Notes: generated by a model from the letters alone, not told the origin. A stretch of 64,000 bases of DNA from Cladosporium sp. IMV 00045 (GCA_001931905.2 MSJI02000883.1:22267-86266), one strand, 5' to 3'. Counted from the first letter of the stretch, positions 1-12,300 are shown. A program made the numbers and translations.

Positions 1-304
1 TATTCGTATCGCTCTCAACCTCGATCGTGCCACTACAGATGACCAGAGTTCCATCCTAGCGGTTTGTCGCCAGCATTGCGGCTCTTCTGCCAAAGAGATA
101 ACCGATCTCATTCGAATTTATCGTCTCAATTTCGGGCTGCAACACTCGTCACTCGTCTTGGTGTATGCCGCTACGCAAGCTCTTCGTGCTGTCAGGGCTT
201 TCGGCATTGCCGAGCAGTATGAGAGCCTGGTTGAAGTGCTGACACAAAGCTCTCAGTCATGGAGCTTGGTCAATCAGGTACTTGATCAAACAACAATATC
301 ATGA
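1..304 (+). CDS. C-terminal end of a fungal Zn2Cys6-type transcription factor (5' truncated by window edge)
   Basis: The frame starting at base 2 is open to TGA at 302-304 and gives about 100 residues. It contains a run around 'LIRIYRLNFGLQHSSL' followed by 'VYAATQALRAV' and 'SWSLVNQVL'. This matches the helical middle-homology/C-terminal region of fungal Zn-cluster regulators, where a 'YxxxxGLRxxPL' segment is followed by an alanine-rich helix. The DNA-binding zinc cluster would lie upstream, outside the window. A possible splice donor (CAG|GTACTT at 278) means the true end could lie downstream, but continuing would run into the opposing gene whose stop is at 334. Family is inferred from pattern; the regulated pathway cannot be told. 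Confidence 0.55.
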   Translation, partial: IRIALNLDRATTDDQSSILAVCRQHCGSSAKEITDLIRIYRLNFGLQHSSLVLVYAATQALRAVRAFGIAEQYESLVEVLTQSSQSWSLVNQVLDQTTIS

Positions 305-333
305 GGTTAGGCATGCTTGCCGCAAACCTTGTG

Positions 334-1478
334 TCAGAGAGTGAAAGAACCAGCAGACTCAGAATGAAGAGTTGGAAGCCCAATGCCGCTCTTGCTCGTC
401 TCTAGATGCGTCACATTTTGCCAATTCCCATCCCAGTCGTAATCTGGCCATCCATCGGGTAGGGTGGAGAACTGTGGCAGAGTATACTGACTGCGGCATA
501 CCCCATCACTTTCGCAATCGAGGTTGCAGATGCCATAGGTGTCACAGTAGCAGTCTCTAGCCACGGGACAGGATACGGCTTCCTTGCCGAAAACGACTAT
601 TCATTGTCAGCAATGCTCAGTTATGATTGCCAGTGAGTGACATACTATGCCATGAATACTCCAAGATTCTGCCGCTAATGTCGTCCGCGAGACGCGTCTC
701 CAGCAGCCAGCGTCGATACGATTCATAATCACCACGAGGCCGCTCCCGTGTTTTCTCCCGCGTGACGGCAAATTGGGCGCAGCAAGAAGAGCCTATGATG
801 TCCGGCATGGGACGACCGGGAAATAGCTCTTGAAAGGCTTTTCGGTGGTACGCACCGGCCTTCGATTCATCCTCAGCAGAGACAATGGCCGCTTCATAGT
901 TTGGCCGTATCTCAGCCGGACAGTCTAGCGTCCAGACACAACGAAGGTCCACGTATCCCTCATTTGTGACGTGAGCGATTCGCAGACGAGACAACAACCT
1001 TTCTCCATCGTACAAGGGATCATCGTTGTGCCACTGGTGCCGATTGGCATGATGAAAGATCGCAACAGACGGAAAATGATCGTAGTTATCAATGATATAC
1101 CTGGCCCGACTCAGATACAGGAACGAACGCTGTGATCCTTTCACACTATACTCACGTCAAATACACCATGCTTTCTCGTCCTTTGTTCAGAGGAACGCTC
1201 AGGCGCGAGGGCGAATCCGTCGAAAAGATCGCCTTTTCCCATGCTGAGACTGCGTTGGCTACCCATGTTGTATTGTCGTGGTCCTGGCTGGCGATGACGA
1301 GAGTAATGTCCTCATGCGATGGCGCCGGAAACTTGTCGGGTTGATCTTGCTTTCTTTGCGATACCAATTTCCATTCCGGCGTATGGCAAAATTGATTGTA
1401 AAGTACGAAACTCAGGATACAAACGAGGAGCACGATGGTTACTAGGCGATTGGTTAATGCACTTCCATACATCATCAT
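334..1478 (-). CDS. DUF3431 family protein, type II membrane protein
   Basis: Exons (minus strand) are 1478-1156, 1100-646 and 596-334. Introns are 1101-1155 (GTGAGT..CAG) and 597-645 (GTATGT..TAG). Phase closes to 346 aa. The ATG at 1478 was chosen because the longer frame to 1538 has no ATG. Residues about 11-28 form one hydrophobic signal-anchor. The rest carries the DUF3431 signature in order: 'DITLVIASQD', 'VPLNKGRESMVYLT', 'YIIDNYDHFPSVAIFHHA', 'QWHNDD', 'GYVDLRC', 'SSCCAQFAVTREK', 'YRRWLLET', 'GRILEYSWH', and a Cys-rich 'CYCDTYGIC' tail that appears only after splicing. DUF3431 proteins are fungal and probably lumenal or secretory; their activity is unknown. The last 50 residues beyond the tail are unremarkable. 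Confidence 0.9.
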
Positions 1479-1968
1479 TAGGCAAAAGAAATCAAAGTGT
1501 GTGTTGAGACGACTCAAAGTCCATGAGATGGTGCACAAGTAAGGTTGCCGACATAAATCGAAGGGTAGTCCAGAGTAAAATAGTAAGAGCGAAAGCAGTT
1601 TAATTTAACAACAGACTGCCCGGCCTTCCTTGCGTGTCCATGTTGATCGTATAACGATTCGGCGCTCGCTTCGTTGGGCACGGTAATGGTCGACACAGCA
1701 GCCAAAATCCATGACCGTTTCGCTTCCAAATGGTGATAGCCGCGCGTTTGCACTTTCTGTCCTTGATGTCAGAGCGAGTTGAGGCGTTTGCGGCGACCAT
1801 GGCTTAACTCAATGCGCCAGACACAAGACAAGGATTGTGGTTTAGCGTGAGCCTTAGACCCATCACTCAATCTATTAGCCGCCCAAGCACAAAACAACCG
1901 AGACAACTCAGCGCCAAAATGGAGTGGCTCGATTTGCATTGTCAGTCTGTAGAATATACCCATATTCA
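1479..1968. other. Intergenic, about 490 bp
   Basis: Only short frames on both strands with no recognisable protein pattern. It holds the 5' flank of the DUF3431 gene and the 3' flank of the AAA+ ATPase gene. No repeat or RNA gene was seen. Confidence 0.5.
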
Positions 1969-4939
1969 TCAATCCTCATAGTCATTCCGATCGCCTCTCG
2001 CTGCTGCTCGCTTCTTTGCATCTTCTTTCCTGATGCTCGTGACATAAGTATGAAACTTCTGGCTCATCGTCAGAACCCTTCGGAAATGATCTTCCTCAAC
2101 CAGTACTAGGTCGGAAGCGGTCGCATTGCCCGACTCCAGAGTCTCATATTCTGCCAAGGTGATTGCTGTTTGGAGCGCGTTGCGTATCTCACGGCCGTTG
2201 AGCTCGATCTTCTGAACCTCTTCGCTTTTGAGGATAAATCTTTTGGCAGCTTTGCCCACTCTGATCTCTGAATTCCTCTCTTTTTCGAGCTTGGAGAAGA
2301 AACCTTTCCATATCGTGTTGCGGGCTTCGGCAGTAAGAGGCTCGTAGCCTATCGCGACATGGACTCTGGACATGAAGGCATCGTCGATCTGACCAACCCG
2401 GTTCGTAGTGAGAAACAGAAGACCTCTGAAGTACTCCATACGCCTAAGGAAAGCTTCAACCGTGTCAGAAAAGAGTACTGATGGATTCATCCCCACTCGC
2501 CTTACCTGAAACAAGCCCATTGCGCGCCAAGTCTCTGTTCTTTCTTTGCTCGAGAAAAATGTCCGCCTCGTCTACCAGTAAAATAGCGTTCCAGGCTTCT
2601 GCAAGATCGAAGAATTTGAGTAGCTCCGATTCAATCTTCGTTTCGACTGTGCCGATATCTGCAACGGTGAGTGCTAGGAGAGGTCTTTCCAACCAGGCGG
2701 CAATGCTCTCTGGCGGTATAAATAAGCATGATTGTTTTCATCTTACGTCGTGTATGAACAAGCTTACCAACTGTATAAGTTTTCCCTACCCCAGGAGGGC
2801 CTGGCGAACTCGTTAGCTTGCGTTGTGTAATCTGTACGGAACGGCTTACCGTGCAACAGCACAATCTGCCCGGCGCCTTTTCCCTCAATGAAGTCGGCTG
2901 ACCAGGACCTCAGGCCGGCATTCTGTCTGGCTGATAGAGCACGTAACGTCTGCAGAGCGTCGGGGTTGGCCAACACGACATTGTTGATGCTTTCCGGCGA
3001 TGGCTTGATCAGTCGAACATTTTCCATGCTGACTTTCACTGCAGGGCCGGTAAGTAGTGAAAACAAGCGAGGGATCATATTTGAGACTTACTCCATTGTT
3101 TCGTGCTCAAAGCGAATGCCGGCGCCAACGGGTTGAGCAACAGTAGTTGATGCTCAGTCACCTCAGAGGTCTTATATGTATCTTTCGCGTGCAGATCAAT
3201 GGGGTTATCTATGAGAGCGCCATCATAGCCCGTGGACGGAACATCATTCCAATCTGTGTAATCCCGTTGACCCCTTCTTTTCGGAACTCTTGTTGAACCG
3301 CGCGCTGAACGATATCTTTGTGGTGGGGGTCGAGGGTTTGGGGCGGAAGATGACCACGTTGACCCATCGTATTCTGCGTCATCTTTGAGGTAGATGTGGT
3401 CGTACGAAACGTACGTCTGGTATCCGTCATTGACGTTGTTCAATGCAGGCAAGCCGAACACATCGAATCCAGCGTTCCAACCCGTTTTGTGATCGATCAC
3501 AACTTTTCCCCGGTACTGCGACTGATCAGTAGGGCACTAAATACAGTGGAGGAGAAGACCCACTGCCGATTGAGTCGTCAGGTCTTTGCCATCGAAGTGA
3601 AACTGCGAGCTGCCAGCTCGAAGGGCGTCTAAATGAAGCCTGTTTCTTTCCAAGATACGTTTGCGCCGTGCACCGCCATCGTGAGCATCCCATATCTTTG
3701 CAGGGCATACAGGAAGCGACAAAACTTCTCGCAATCCAGCAAAGGGTGAAATGTGATACTGATTAGTTGACCTTGCGATCCGGTGCCCGTTGGTTACCAT
3801 ATCCCAACAACTTATGCGCCAATCTTGAGTTTGACTCAAATGATCAGGATCCTTACCGACTGCTTCTACCACAAAGACACCCTGCTCACCAGAAATCTGC
3901 CCGTAAATGTCTTCTCCCGGTGCAAACAACACCCAAAGCGAGTCAAAGCTGATGACCGGCTTGTCCCTCGCCAAATGTTGCAACGATGGGTGGACGGTAC
4001 TCTCGAACTTGTCTCGCAGGAAGTCTCGTAAAATCGTCATGTGAGCCACCTCTTTGCGCAAGCCTTTTGGACTTTTGTCGTGCACGCCTTGCCCTATAGT
4101 CACGGCATGAGTGCGAATCCAGGCCTCGATGTCTTTGTAATGATGCATCAACACGGCGTAGGGCTCGCTGATCAAGATGCTGCGGCGAAAGTTTTCCTCT
4201 GCGTGGGAGGGGTAGTACTTGATCATTGACTTCAATACCCTCCGTAGATACTTTGAGTTTAGGGCTAGCTCGACCTTGAAGACGCGCTTGATGCGTAGGT
4301 CTTCAGGTGGGTATCGGGTCTTGGGGTCATTCCTTCGCCGTGTTGGTATAGGAGAAACCGATGCAGGAGAAGCCGATCTCTGCCAGGATCTGGGTGAATG
4401 CAGTGAGGACTTCCGGTCACGTTTTGAGTAAGCCTCGACGGCATGTGTGATTACCTCGAGGACCGATCGGTGGCTGCGCGTACTCCGATGGTGCTGGGCA
4501 AATTTGCTTTTCTTATCGGCTTTGTGACAGCTGTCGTCAGTACCGATCTTCACGTCGAACGAACTCTTCAGCTTGAATGTTCCGGTTCTAATCGGATCGA
4601 GATCGTTGTATGTGGATTCGTGATAGACGGTAAGACGCCACGATACATCTTGTATTTCGTCTTCGCCGTGTTCTTGGAATGTATGGTCTGGCTCTGCATC
4701 ACTAACTTCGCTTTCGCTTCCAGATCCGCTTTCAAAGTCGCTCTCAGAACTTGAGGATAGTTCTTGACCTGCGCACGGAAGTTAGTCATTATCAAAGCAA
4801 ATCTTTGTCCAGCCGTACTGTCAAACTCCTCCTTCGCATCATCCAAGTTTCCAAGCAATTGAGCTGGCAAATCCGATATGACCTTATCCCCTTCTTGAAC
4901 ATAAGCGGAACTGGAAGTCTGATCTTCTGGTGCAGCCAT
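1969..4939 (-). CDS. AAA+ ATPase with fungal DUF7025-like N-terminal region
   Basis: Seven exons on the minus strand: 4939-4819, 4768-3564, 3515-3092, 3038-2850, 2800-2768, 2709-2506, 2453-1969. Introns are 48-58 nt with phase closing to 886 aa. One exon is only 33 nt and carries the Walker A motif GPPGVGKT (residues 647-654). Walker B is ILLVDEAD at about 700-707, followed by FLEQR and the sensor region 'LLFLTTNRVGQIDDAF' with an Arg-finger-like 'SRVH'. The N-terminal half holds an acidic Ser/Glu stretch, 'SFDVKIGTDDS', then 'LALNSKYLRRVL' and 'ALDRAGSSQ'-type segments matching the conserved upstream region (DUF7025) of the large fungal AAA family. These are predicted hexameric ATP-driven remodellers; substrate unknown. 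The start ATG at 4939 is the first giving an acidic N-terminus; an in-frame ATG at 4984 is possible. Confidence 0.85.
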
Positions 4940-5300
4940 TGCTTCGCTTCTACTCCTCGACAACAAATTGCTGGGAATAATCATTAGGACAGAGACCACA
5001 ATATATGCGAAGAGCTGAGGCGGCTGGCCATGGACGGCACGGCTGCATGTCGATGCAGTAAGACTGCATCACCCCTCATGACTAGTCCATATTCATGAGC
5101 AACCTGCATCCGTTTGCAGCTGAATATGTCGTCGTTCACCTGTTGCCGCTGTGGCGTTATCTAGCCCTCCAATCGCCACTGACCAGTGTAGAAGGTGATA
5201 AGCGCGTGTAACAAGCCATCTCGGCTTGGATGATACATTATCGACCGAGTTCGCGGCTACACTTTTACTGGTGATTGTTGTCGTAACTCGTCAAGGAAGA
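4940..5300. promoter_or_regulatory. Divergent promoter region between AAA+ ATPase and DUF7708 genes
   Basis: About 360 bp separate the two start codons, which point away from each other. No clear TATA box. Short CTGCAT/ATGCAG-type words recur at about 5043-5120 (gctgcatgtcgatgcag, actgcatc, cctgcatc), which could be binding sites, but this is only a visual impression. Confidence 0.35.
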
Positions 5301-7169
5301 ATGGCTCCCTCGAAGAATACTGAAGATATTTGTCCCAGCAGCGGCCTGATTCGCGCTTTCAGCGACAAAACGGGAGAGCAAGCGCCTGCCTCAACGCTGA
5401 TCCGCAGCTTAGGGAGCAAGGTTCAACGCGATAGAGCCGAAGAACGGCGAATCGAGACCTTGAGACGCGAATGGCCTCTCTTGTTTGCAGATGCTGATCA
5501 TCTCGCGCAAATGTAAGAGAATCTCTTGACCCGAAGATCCCAGGGTCGCAGCTGATAAGACTTTCTTAGCCAAGTACCGACGGAGGAAGAACAGTTGTTG
5601 AAATGCAGCCGAGCTCTCGCAAAAGCCTGGAAATCATTCCAACAGAAACTGCCGCCGGAGCAGCAAGAAGTTTTGCACGACACGCCTCCAAGTCTGTCTA
5701 CGCTGTTCAACGCAGTGAAAGCGGGAGCAAACAAGTGGCAAGCGGAGCGAGAAGAAAGCAAATGGGGAAAGACCAAAGCTGTCTTCACCAGGCTGGCGAG
5801 ATCGGCGGATGACCATAGTCAACTTCTCGCTGTTGTACCCAACAACGACAAATACATCTCGCTCCTCACAGGCTCGCTGTCAGCCATTACGAATGCCACA
5901 GTACGACACGACGAGCTCGCCGTAGCCCTCTCCGAAAGCCTCGAGCAACTATGCGAAGACATAGCTTATTGGAGAGAGCAGGTGCTGGTTCACGCGAAAG
6001 TTCCGGAGATGCAGGAATATGTGCGTGAGCTATACGTCGTAATTTTCGAGTTCCTGACCGACATATTCACAAAATGGTCGTCTTCAGGTCTGTCGCGGTT
6101 TGCCCGGGCTTTCGACAAGAATGCTGCAGACAAACTGTTCAAGTCGAAGCAAGACCGAATCGACAGGTTGACCAAGAAGCTTGATCGGGCTGCAAGACTG
6201 GATACGGAGGCGAAAATAGCTGCAATAAGTGACCAGCTATCTAAATTTGAAAGAGGGATATCCGCAGAAGATATGGAACAGCTCTTCGTCAAGCTCGGCA
6301 ACAATGTTCAAAGGCTTTTGCAAGAACAAGACTTTTACCTGAGGCCTGAGCTACAGGTCCCTCCAGCGAAGCGTATTGAGTTTGAGCAAACCAACTCCGC
6401 TCGGGAGGCCAAGGAAACCGATGATGTTGTCGAGCTCGACATACTCGGGGCTATTCCGAACCTTGAAGATCTCTTGACTTTACCACTGAAAAGCATGAAC
6501 AGCTTCGCCGGTCGAGCGTCACATCTGCAAGTTGAAAAACGGGTGATCGCGAAATTGCGCGATTGGATCTCAGACGAAGGTCTCAAGTACCTGTGGATCG
6601 AAGGGCCAGCGCATGTCCCAAAGCCCTCCCAAAACACACTCACAGCGGTCGCCATGATCGCCGCCCTCGGAGATGGTCACCCAACAGTCTCTTGTTTTTG
6701 CGACTCCATGGATGGCAGCCCCGGCCAAATCCTACGACTTATGATAGACTCATTCATCGCACAGACAGCAAGCTTATTGCCTTCACGTGTGTCCTGCCCA
6801 ACTGATCTCTCAGCAGAGCGGATCAAACAGAGCATGGAGCCTCAAGCGCCGGTGTCAGACAGATTGGCACTTCTGAGAGACATCCAGCAGCTCGTCCGCA
6901 GACCTGTGTTCTACATTATCGACGGCCTTCAGGCGGTGGAAGATCGCTCAGATCAAAGCCATAGTCACGACTTGCAGGAGTTTCTGCAGTCTCTGTGCAC
7001 CAAAGCCGACGGAATTGAAGGCCTGAAAGTTGCGAGCAAGGTCTGTGTCACGACTGATGGATACGTCGATGCGGTTGCCAGACACGTGGAATCATCGCAC
7101 ATTGAGAAGGTCACTTTTGACGTGGAGTGCGGCGAATTGGCGACCGAAGATGAGAGTTTTGGCCTATAA
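5301..7169 (+). CDS. DUF7708 domain protein with degenerate NTPase-like C-terminal region
   Basis: Exons 5301-5512 and 5570-7169, intron 5513-5569 (GTAAGA..TAG), 603 aa. ATG at 5301 is the first in frame. Residues about 85-290 are alpha-helical and match the DUF7708 pattern found at the N-terminus of fungal NACHT/STAND-like proteins ('AWKSFQQKLPPEQQE', 'LLTGSLSAITNATVRHDELA', 'YVRELYVVIFEFLTDIF'). Around residues 410-425 a strand-loop 'YLWIEGPAHVPKPSQNT' sits where a P-loop is expected but lacks the GxGK[ST] residues. A Walker-B-like 'PVFYIIDGLQAVED' follows at about 515. So the ATPase module looks degenerate or very short. No ankyrin, WD or TPR repeats follow. Role is inferred to be signalling or recognition; none is demonstrated. 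Confidence 0.75.
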
Positions 7170-7227
7170 CACAGACATGAACAACGTGAGGTGTGTCATG
7201 TCAGAGCATATCATTATATCATGCCTT

Positions 7228-8301
7228 CTACAGGCCAACAGCTCGCTCACTGAGCTCCCAAAGACGCTCCTCTCCTTCAGGATCGTAAGCATACGGTGCA
7301 TAGCCTGGCACATTGATCGGTTCTCCATCCTCAACCGGCCGCGCCTCTCCAACCTCCGCCAAGTAAACGCCTCCGTAGTCATTGAAACGGGACTCAAGAG
7401 CCGCCCAGACAGTCGTGGCGGCGCCCTGGCTCACGTTGCAGCCAGTCTTGTTGAAGTGCTCCATGTCGCCGGCATTACTTAGGGTATCCGCTTCGAAGTG
7501 CCTTGTGATATCGGTGTCTAGAATAGTACCCGGGTGAACCGAAAGGCCGCGGATCTTGGGAGCGTAGTGGCGGTCGATCGAGTTGCACATCCAGATGTTG
7601 GCGATCTTCGACTGTGCATAGGCAGCCAAAGGATCATATGGACCTTTCTCGAAGCTCAGGTCGTCGAAGCGAACGCAGCCGAAGCGATGTCCTGCACTGG
7701 AAAGAGCGATGACCCTGCTCGGTGCATTCTCGGTGCCTGACTGAGATAACATGGGCTCGAGGAGACGGAAAAGCAGGAAATGTCCGAAGTGGTTGCTGCC
7801 GAGCTGCCGTTCGTGGCCATCCTCGGTGAGGCTGAATGGACATGCCATGATCCCTATCTGAAATGAGCATTACTCTAATTATCAATCAATGTCTCAACGG
7901 TATTACTGACCAGCATTGGTAATCAACACATCAAGCCTTGAACAACGCTTGCTGAAATCGGCAGCAGCACAGCGAACACTCTTCAGACTGGCGAGATCCA
8001 TAACGACAAACTCAGCCGCCACTGCTTTTCCGTCTTGACCGATGGCGTCTACAGCAACTTTTCCCTTCTCCTCATCACGAGCCGTGATGAAAATCTTGGC
8101 GCCCGTCAATCGCAAAGCCTTCGCAGTTTCCAGACCGAGTCCGCCAGTGCCTCCCGTGATGAGGACCACCTTGCCCTCCAAACTCCCCTCTGCATTCAGG
8201 TCATTGATGACTTCAACGGCCGTCGGGCGCTGATCGCCTGGACCGTTTGGGTCTCTGAACCGTTCGAGGTACGGTCGATATGGATGTTGTGGTGCTGGCA
8301 T
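7228..8301 (-). CDS. Short-chain dehydrogenase/reductase (retinol dehydrogenase/WWOX-like)
   Basis: Exons 8301-7911 and 7853-7228, intron 7854-7910 (GTCAGT..TAG), 338 aa. ATG at 8301 was chosen because upstream in-frame codons include a hydrophobic run unlike the family. The Rossmann nucleotide motif is 'LITGGTGGLGLETAK' near residue 50. 'ITNAG' plus 'IMACPF' is rebuilt exactly across the splice. The catalytic Ser lies in 'VIALSSAG' and the active-site YxxxK in 'AYAQSKIAN'. It is NAD(P)H-dependent and probably cytosolic; substrate unknown. The neighbour genes do not form an obvious biosynthetic cluster, so a catabolic or xenobiotic role is as likely as secondary metabolism. Confidence 0.9.
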
Positions 8302-8716
8302 GGTTTTGAGGGATATCGATTCGGGGAGAAGAAAAAGTCGTAGCCTTATGATTGCAGCTGGAATGTGATAGACCATTGCGGTGTGCGCTCATGACTCGAG
8401 TAATGTCGACAGCCTGGACGTCGTTCTCTTGACCAGGGGCCCCTGGTCGTTTGTCAGCAGAGGCCTTGTCGAGAAGTGGAGACGTCTTGTCATGTTGCTC
8501 TAAATCAATTTCGGCATGTACAACGAGGGTGTTTGTCGTTCGATCGTTTTCCCTAGAGTTTATCATTCGCAGAAACGGCACCTCGATTCCAAGAACAAGA
8601 AAGAAAAGAAAAAGTACCAACTTTGCAAGATGGCAAGCAGAAAATTTATTAACACGGCTTTCTCTCTGGCCAAGGCTCGGGCTTACCGACGATACCAAAG
8701 CCTGGCAAGCTCTCAT
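8302..8716. other. Intergenic, about 415 bp
   Basis: Upstream flank of the dehydrogenase gene. Long overlapping frames exist on both strands (for example minus 8213-8716) but their composition is not protein-like and they overlap the dehydrogenase start. No gene is called. Confidence 0.45.
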
Positions 8717-9335
8717 CTAATATGAACTTTCAATCTGCTCTTCGTGCGCCTCAGCAACTTCCTCCACGACCGCGAGCTTCTCGAAATCATCCGCGAGATG
8801 CTCTGCGTTGCCCTTGTCTTTGATTTCGTGAACACTACCGAGGTTCACGTATATACGCAGATTGGGAGTATCTTGAACCCCTTCACAACCTTTCCCGTGG
8901 AAAAGCTGCCGGAGCAGGTCGCAGGCCTTACTCGCTGACAGCTTGCCTTCTGCCATACCCATTGTCAGTGGTTTTGTAGCTGGTCGCTGTGAACGGATAG
9001 GTCAGAGAAAGCGTGCGGTAGGCTTTGAGGCAGAGGAGGAAGTAGAACTTCCATTCCTTGTCGATTGCACTTGTGAGCACTTGGTGGGCGATGTAGATGA
9101 TTGCTGGGGTTCACCATGGATGGTATCGGGATTCGGGATAGTGAAGTTGGTAGAGGATGAGGATTCGTTTCAGTTTGGAGATGGATTCGTGGAAGACCTC
9201 GTCTGGACACCAAAGGAACGATGCAGAGGCGCTGAGTTGCAGGCCTTTGCCCTTCCAGGGCCGCACGAAGAATATCACAAGGCAATGATAGTAGATGCAG
9301 AGATGTAGCGTTAGCTAGTACAGAGACGGCGCGGT
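8717..9335 (-). pseudogene. Remnant of a fungal Zn2Cys6 transcription factor C-terminal half
   Basis: Read on the minus strand from about 9335, a continuous frame gives 'LHLCIYYHCLVIFFVRPW', a Trp/Cys-rich loop, then 'SKLKRILILYQLHYP'. An in-frame TGA (9111-9113) follows, and the same frame continues with 'TPAIIYIAHQVL', 'EWKFYFLLCLKAYRTL'. A one-base shift near 8970 is needed to continue into 'MGMAEGKLSASKACDLLRQL' and the end at 8717. This order (YYxxLIxLxRPF, central helix, W-x-P-A-x-x-Y-x-A, GLxxM-type tail) is the C-terminal half of Zn-cluster regulators of the nitrate/quinate-type group. The zinc cluster and N-terminal half are absent; another gene's 3' end sits at 9393. The broken state is seen directly; the family is pattern recognition. 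Confidence 0.6.
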
Positions 9336-9392
9336 GTGCTTGTTGTGCTTACTGTAAGGTCGAAGCTCATACACTTCGTAAAGCTTCAAGTA

Positions 9393-12300
9393 TCACGGGG
9401 GACGTGTGTGATCTCGCCTCGGGTTCCCATCTTGTCTTCTTCGTTTCGCAGGCCTCGAGCTTGGTGGGCCATCTCGTGGCCCAGTGGGGACATTGCTTTC
9501 ACCTGAAAAGCGTCTGCCCAGATAGCTCGCCGGACCTCGATCGTACGACCGACCGCTGCTCTTGTCAACACTGCGTTCTACCTCCGGAAGTTGATGTACT
9601 TGTCCTGCTCTGGGGCCGCGTGGTGGGATCCTCATCAGCTTTTGTGGGTCGTATCGGACAATAATGGCGCCGGCAGGAATCTTGCTGAATATCCCCGGCA
9701 CATCGTCAGCCGTGAGTTGGTGTTTGAAATTGCTCGGGGCTTTTGTGTCGAGTTTCCAGACCAATGCTTTGCATACCTCTCGGTCCGAATCAGGACGAGA
9801 ACAATGACATATCCCAAAGCAATCGTGAATGTCGCGCCAGAAGACCCCGTCTGCCAACTGAATGCAAGACTCTGAGTGCTGGAAGCGCTCAATGCCTTCT
9901 CTCAGAACAGAGAGTGGTGCCATGAGGAAGCCCCGAAGCTGAGGTGCTGCCTGCTCTTGACTACAACAGCCCAACTGCTGATTTTGTGCCTTTGCTGGTC
10001 TTAGTAGAATTCCAAGCTTCGAGCCGTGAAGGTGAATAGCATTCGCACTCTGTGCGTATGGTAGCCATGCCGCCGCCCCTTCGCCGAGCTCGATTGTACG
10101 GGGCTCGAGGTTTGTTTTGCACTCCGCTAGGTCCCTGAATTCAAATCCAATATTCTTGGTCCCTTGCCGGGTAAGCTCGATGTTGGAGCAATGACGAATT
10201 CGTATCATTCGGTCATGTATTAGTCCGAGAGCATGGTAGAAGGACTGCGCCTTGTCTTGGAATAGAAACCAGTTCGTGGTCACTGCTATCTCATCGTCCC
10301 TCTGTCTTGCCTAACGATCAGTGGTTGATGGCTTGCTTTCGACTTTGTAATCGCGAGGATGGAGATGAAGACTTCGGTTTCGGTCGGATGTCAGAGTCTC
10401 AAATGAAGCGAGCGGCCCCGGCGTGGATGGTGGCATGAGAATTTTGGAGGCAACGTCTTCGAGTAACGGAAAGGTAGGGTCTTTGAATATATGTAGCCAT
10501 GCCCTGAAGAGGTGCAAAATCACACTTGCGCCGTCTGCGAGCCAATTTTGTCTGGTTGGTTTGTCGGATAAGACCACCTTTTACTGCGTGGCTTCATACA
10601 TATTTCGGACATAGTCCTCTGTGACCAGGTGCTCTGGCGTGTCTTTGATGCCGCGCACGACCTTCGCCCCAAAGTTGACAAATTTACCGGCGGTGATTGA
10701 TACTTCCGATTCGATGCGAACTCCAGAAGTGGTCGCTTCGCCTTTGCCGTAGCCGATCTTGTCGTAGCCGGCTGCTTCACTGCCTGAAGTGCAAGTCAAC
10801 GATAAGATTTGTTTCATCGCGATCCCAAAACACGCCTGAGGTGGAGGTACCGAATGTTTCGGGACTGCAGGATGGTCACGAAAAACATGCCAAACATACC
10901 TACGAGATATTCTGCCGATTTCAACCAGCCAACAAAGTGGCGAGCACCATCGAAGATAGCCTCATCAATCTTTTGGATGTGTGAAAGCTGCAGGCCATCG
11001 TTATAGCTTTGCCTCTCTCCATGCAAGTTTGCCGTCAAATGCCAGATCACCGAAGAGCCAACCTTCAGAGTAGGCGTGAGAAGAGTCGCGAAGCCCTTGA
11101 GCATCAAAACTCCCATGTACACCGTCGCCCATGAGATCTGGGCGAGCGACAACATCAATTCGACGGAAGGTTCAAGGCCTTTCTCTTCTGACGTGCGCGC
11201 CGGAACTGGACACCATTCCACGACCACCGGATTGCGAAACATTGCGTGCCAGCAGTTTCCTGTAGACGAACCCAAGTTTATTCCCAGATCGCTGGAAATA
11301 GCGTTAGCAAGGAAGGCGCCGTCGTGCTCTCCTGCAAGCACCTCGTTCAATTCCAGTCGACAGCTTTGAATGCTATCAGGGGTTGTAGAAGCTCTGCATG
11401 CGCTCGCGAGCCAGACCACAGCTTTCGTGGCACTTACAACAAACATCGGGGAGCCAGATAGAATGAAGCTGGATGACTCGTTCTCAAGAGACATTCGCAG
11501 CGATGATTCTTCGTCGTTACTTTGTTCGGACTGCTGATTCGACTCGATGACTTGCTGTATTAATCCCAGTATTCGTGGGCCAACCTTCGGCCAGAGGCTT
11601 CGAACGTAAGCCTCACAAGTGCTAGCGTAAACGCTTTCAGCTGATCCGCAAAGTGTGATGACCGAGGCAAGAAGTGCGCGACCTTGTAGGTGGCTGTACT
11701 GTTCGCGCAAGAAAGTCCTCGGTTGCCAAGGCAAGACGATGCTCATGGAATACCTCTCCTGGCGACCCTTGTGTGATGCAGCTAGAATCGAGCAGATCCT
11801 GCTTCTCATATTGAGCCATGTCTTGCAAATGGGTCGTGAAGTCAAGCTCAAGTTGATGTTGTGAAGCAACCAGTCGTACTCCGCGCTCTCAAGCAGAAAT
11901 CCTTGACGTTCGACATAAATTTGTTCGGCATGAGATGTATTGACTCCGAGTCCTTGTGTCTGCTTCGAGGTCTGTCACTTGAATGAAGACCACGCGAGGT
12001 CACGTCAATCCCCCAAGGGTCTATCAGATCAGGGTCGGTTGTGCTGTCCAAGCTATCAGGCGACCCATCTTCGTTTTCAGGAACCATTTCATCACGTAGG
12101 TGGCCGAATATACGACTGTAAGATCAGAAGTCAGTCAGCTCATAGTTTGAGTACTCACAATAAAATCACGATCCGTGGTTCGGGGAAGAAACAAAGCTTA
12201 CCTCCGGCCAAAGCGCACGAGGGATGCTGCTATTTTCTCGTTGGTGGAAGATGCACGCCATCGAATCATGAAAGCGAAGCTGTGCAACAAGCTCAAGATG

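Noticed and set aside
8213..8716. 167-codon minus-strand frame with a hydrophobic segment
   Set aside because: Overlaps the dehydrogenase start in another frame and lacks family features.
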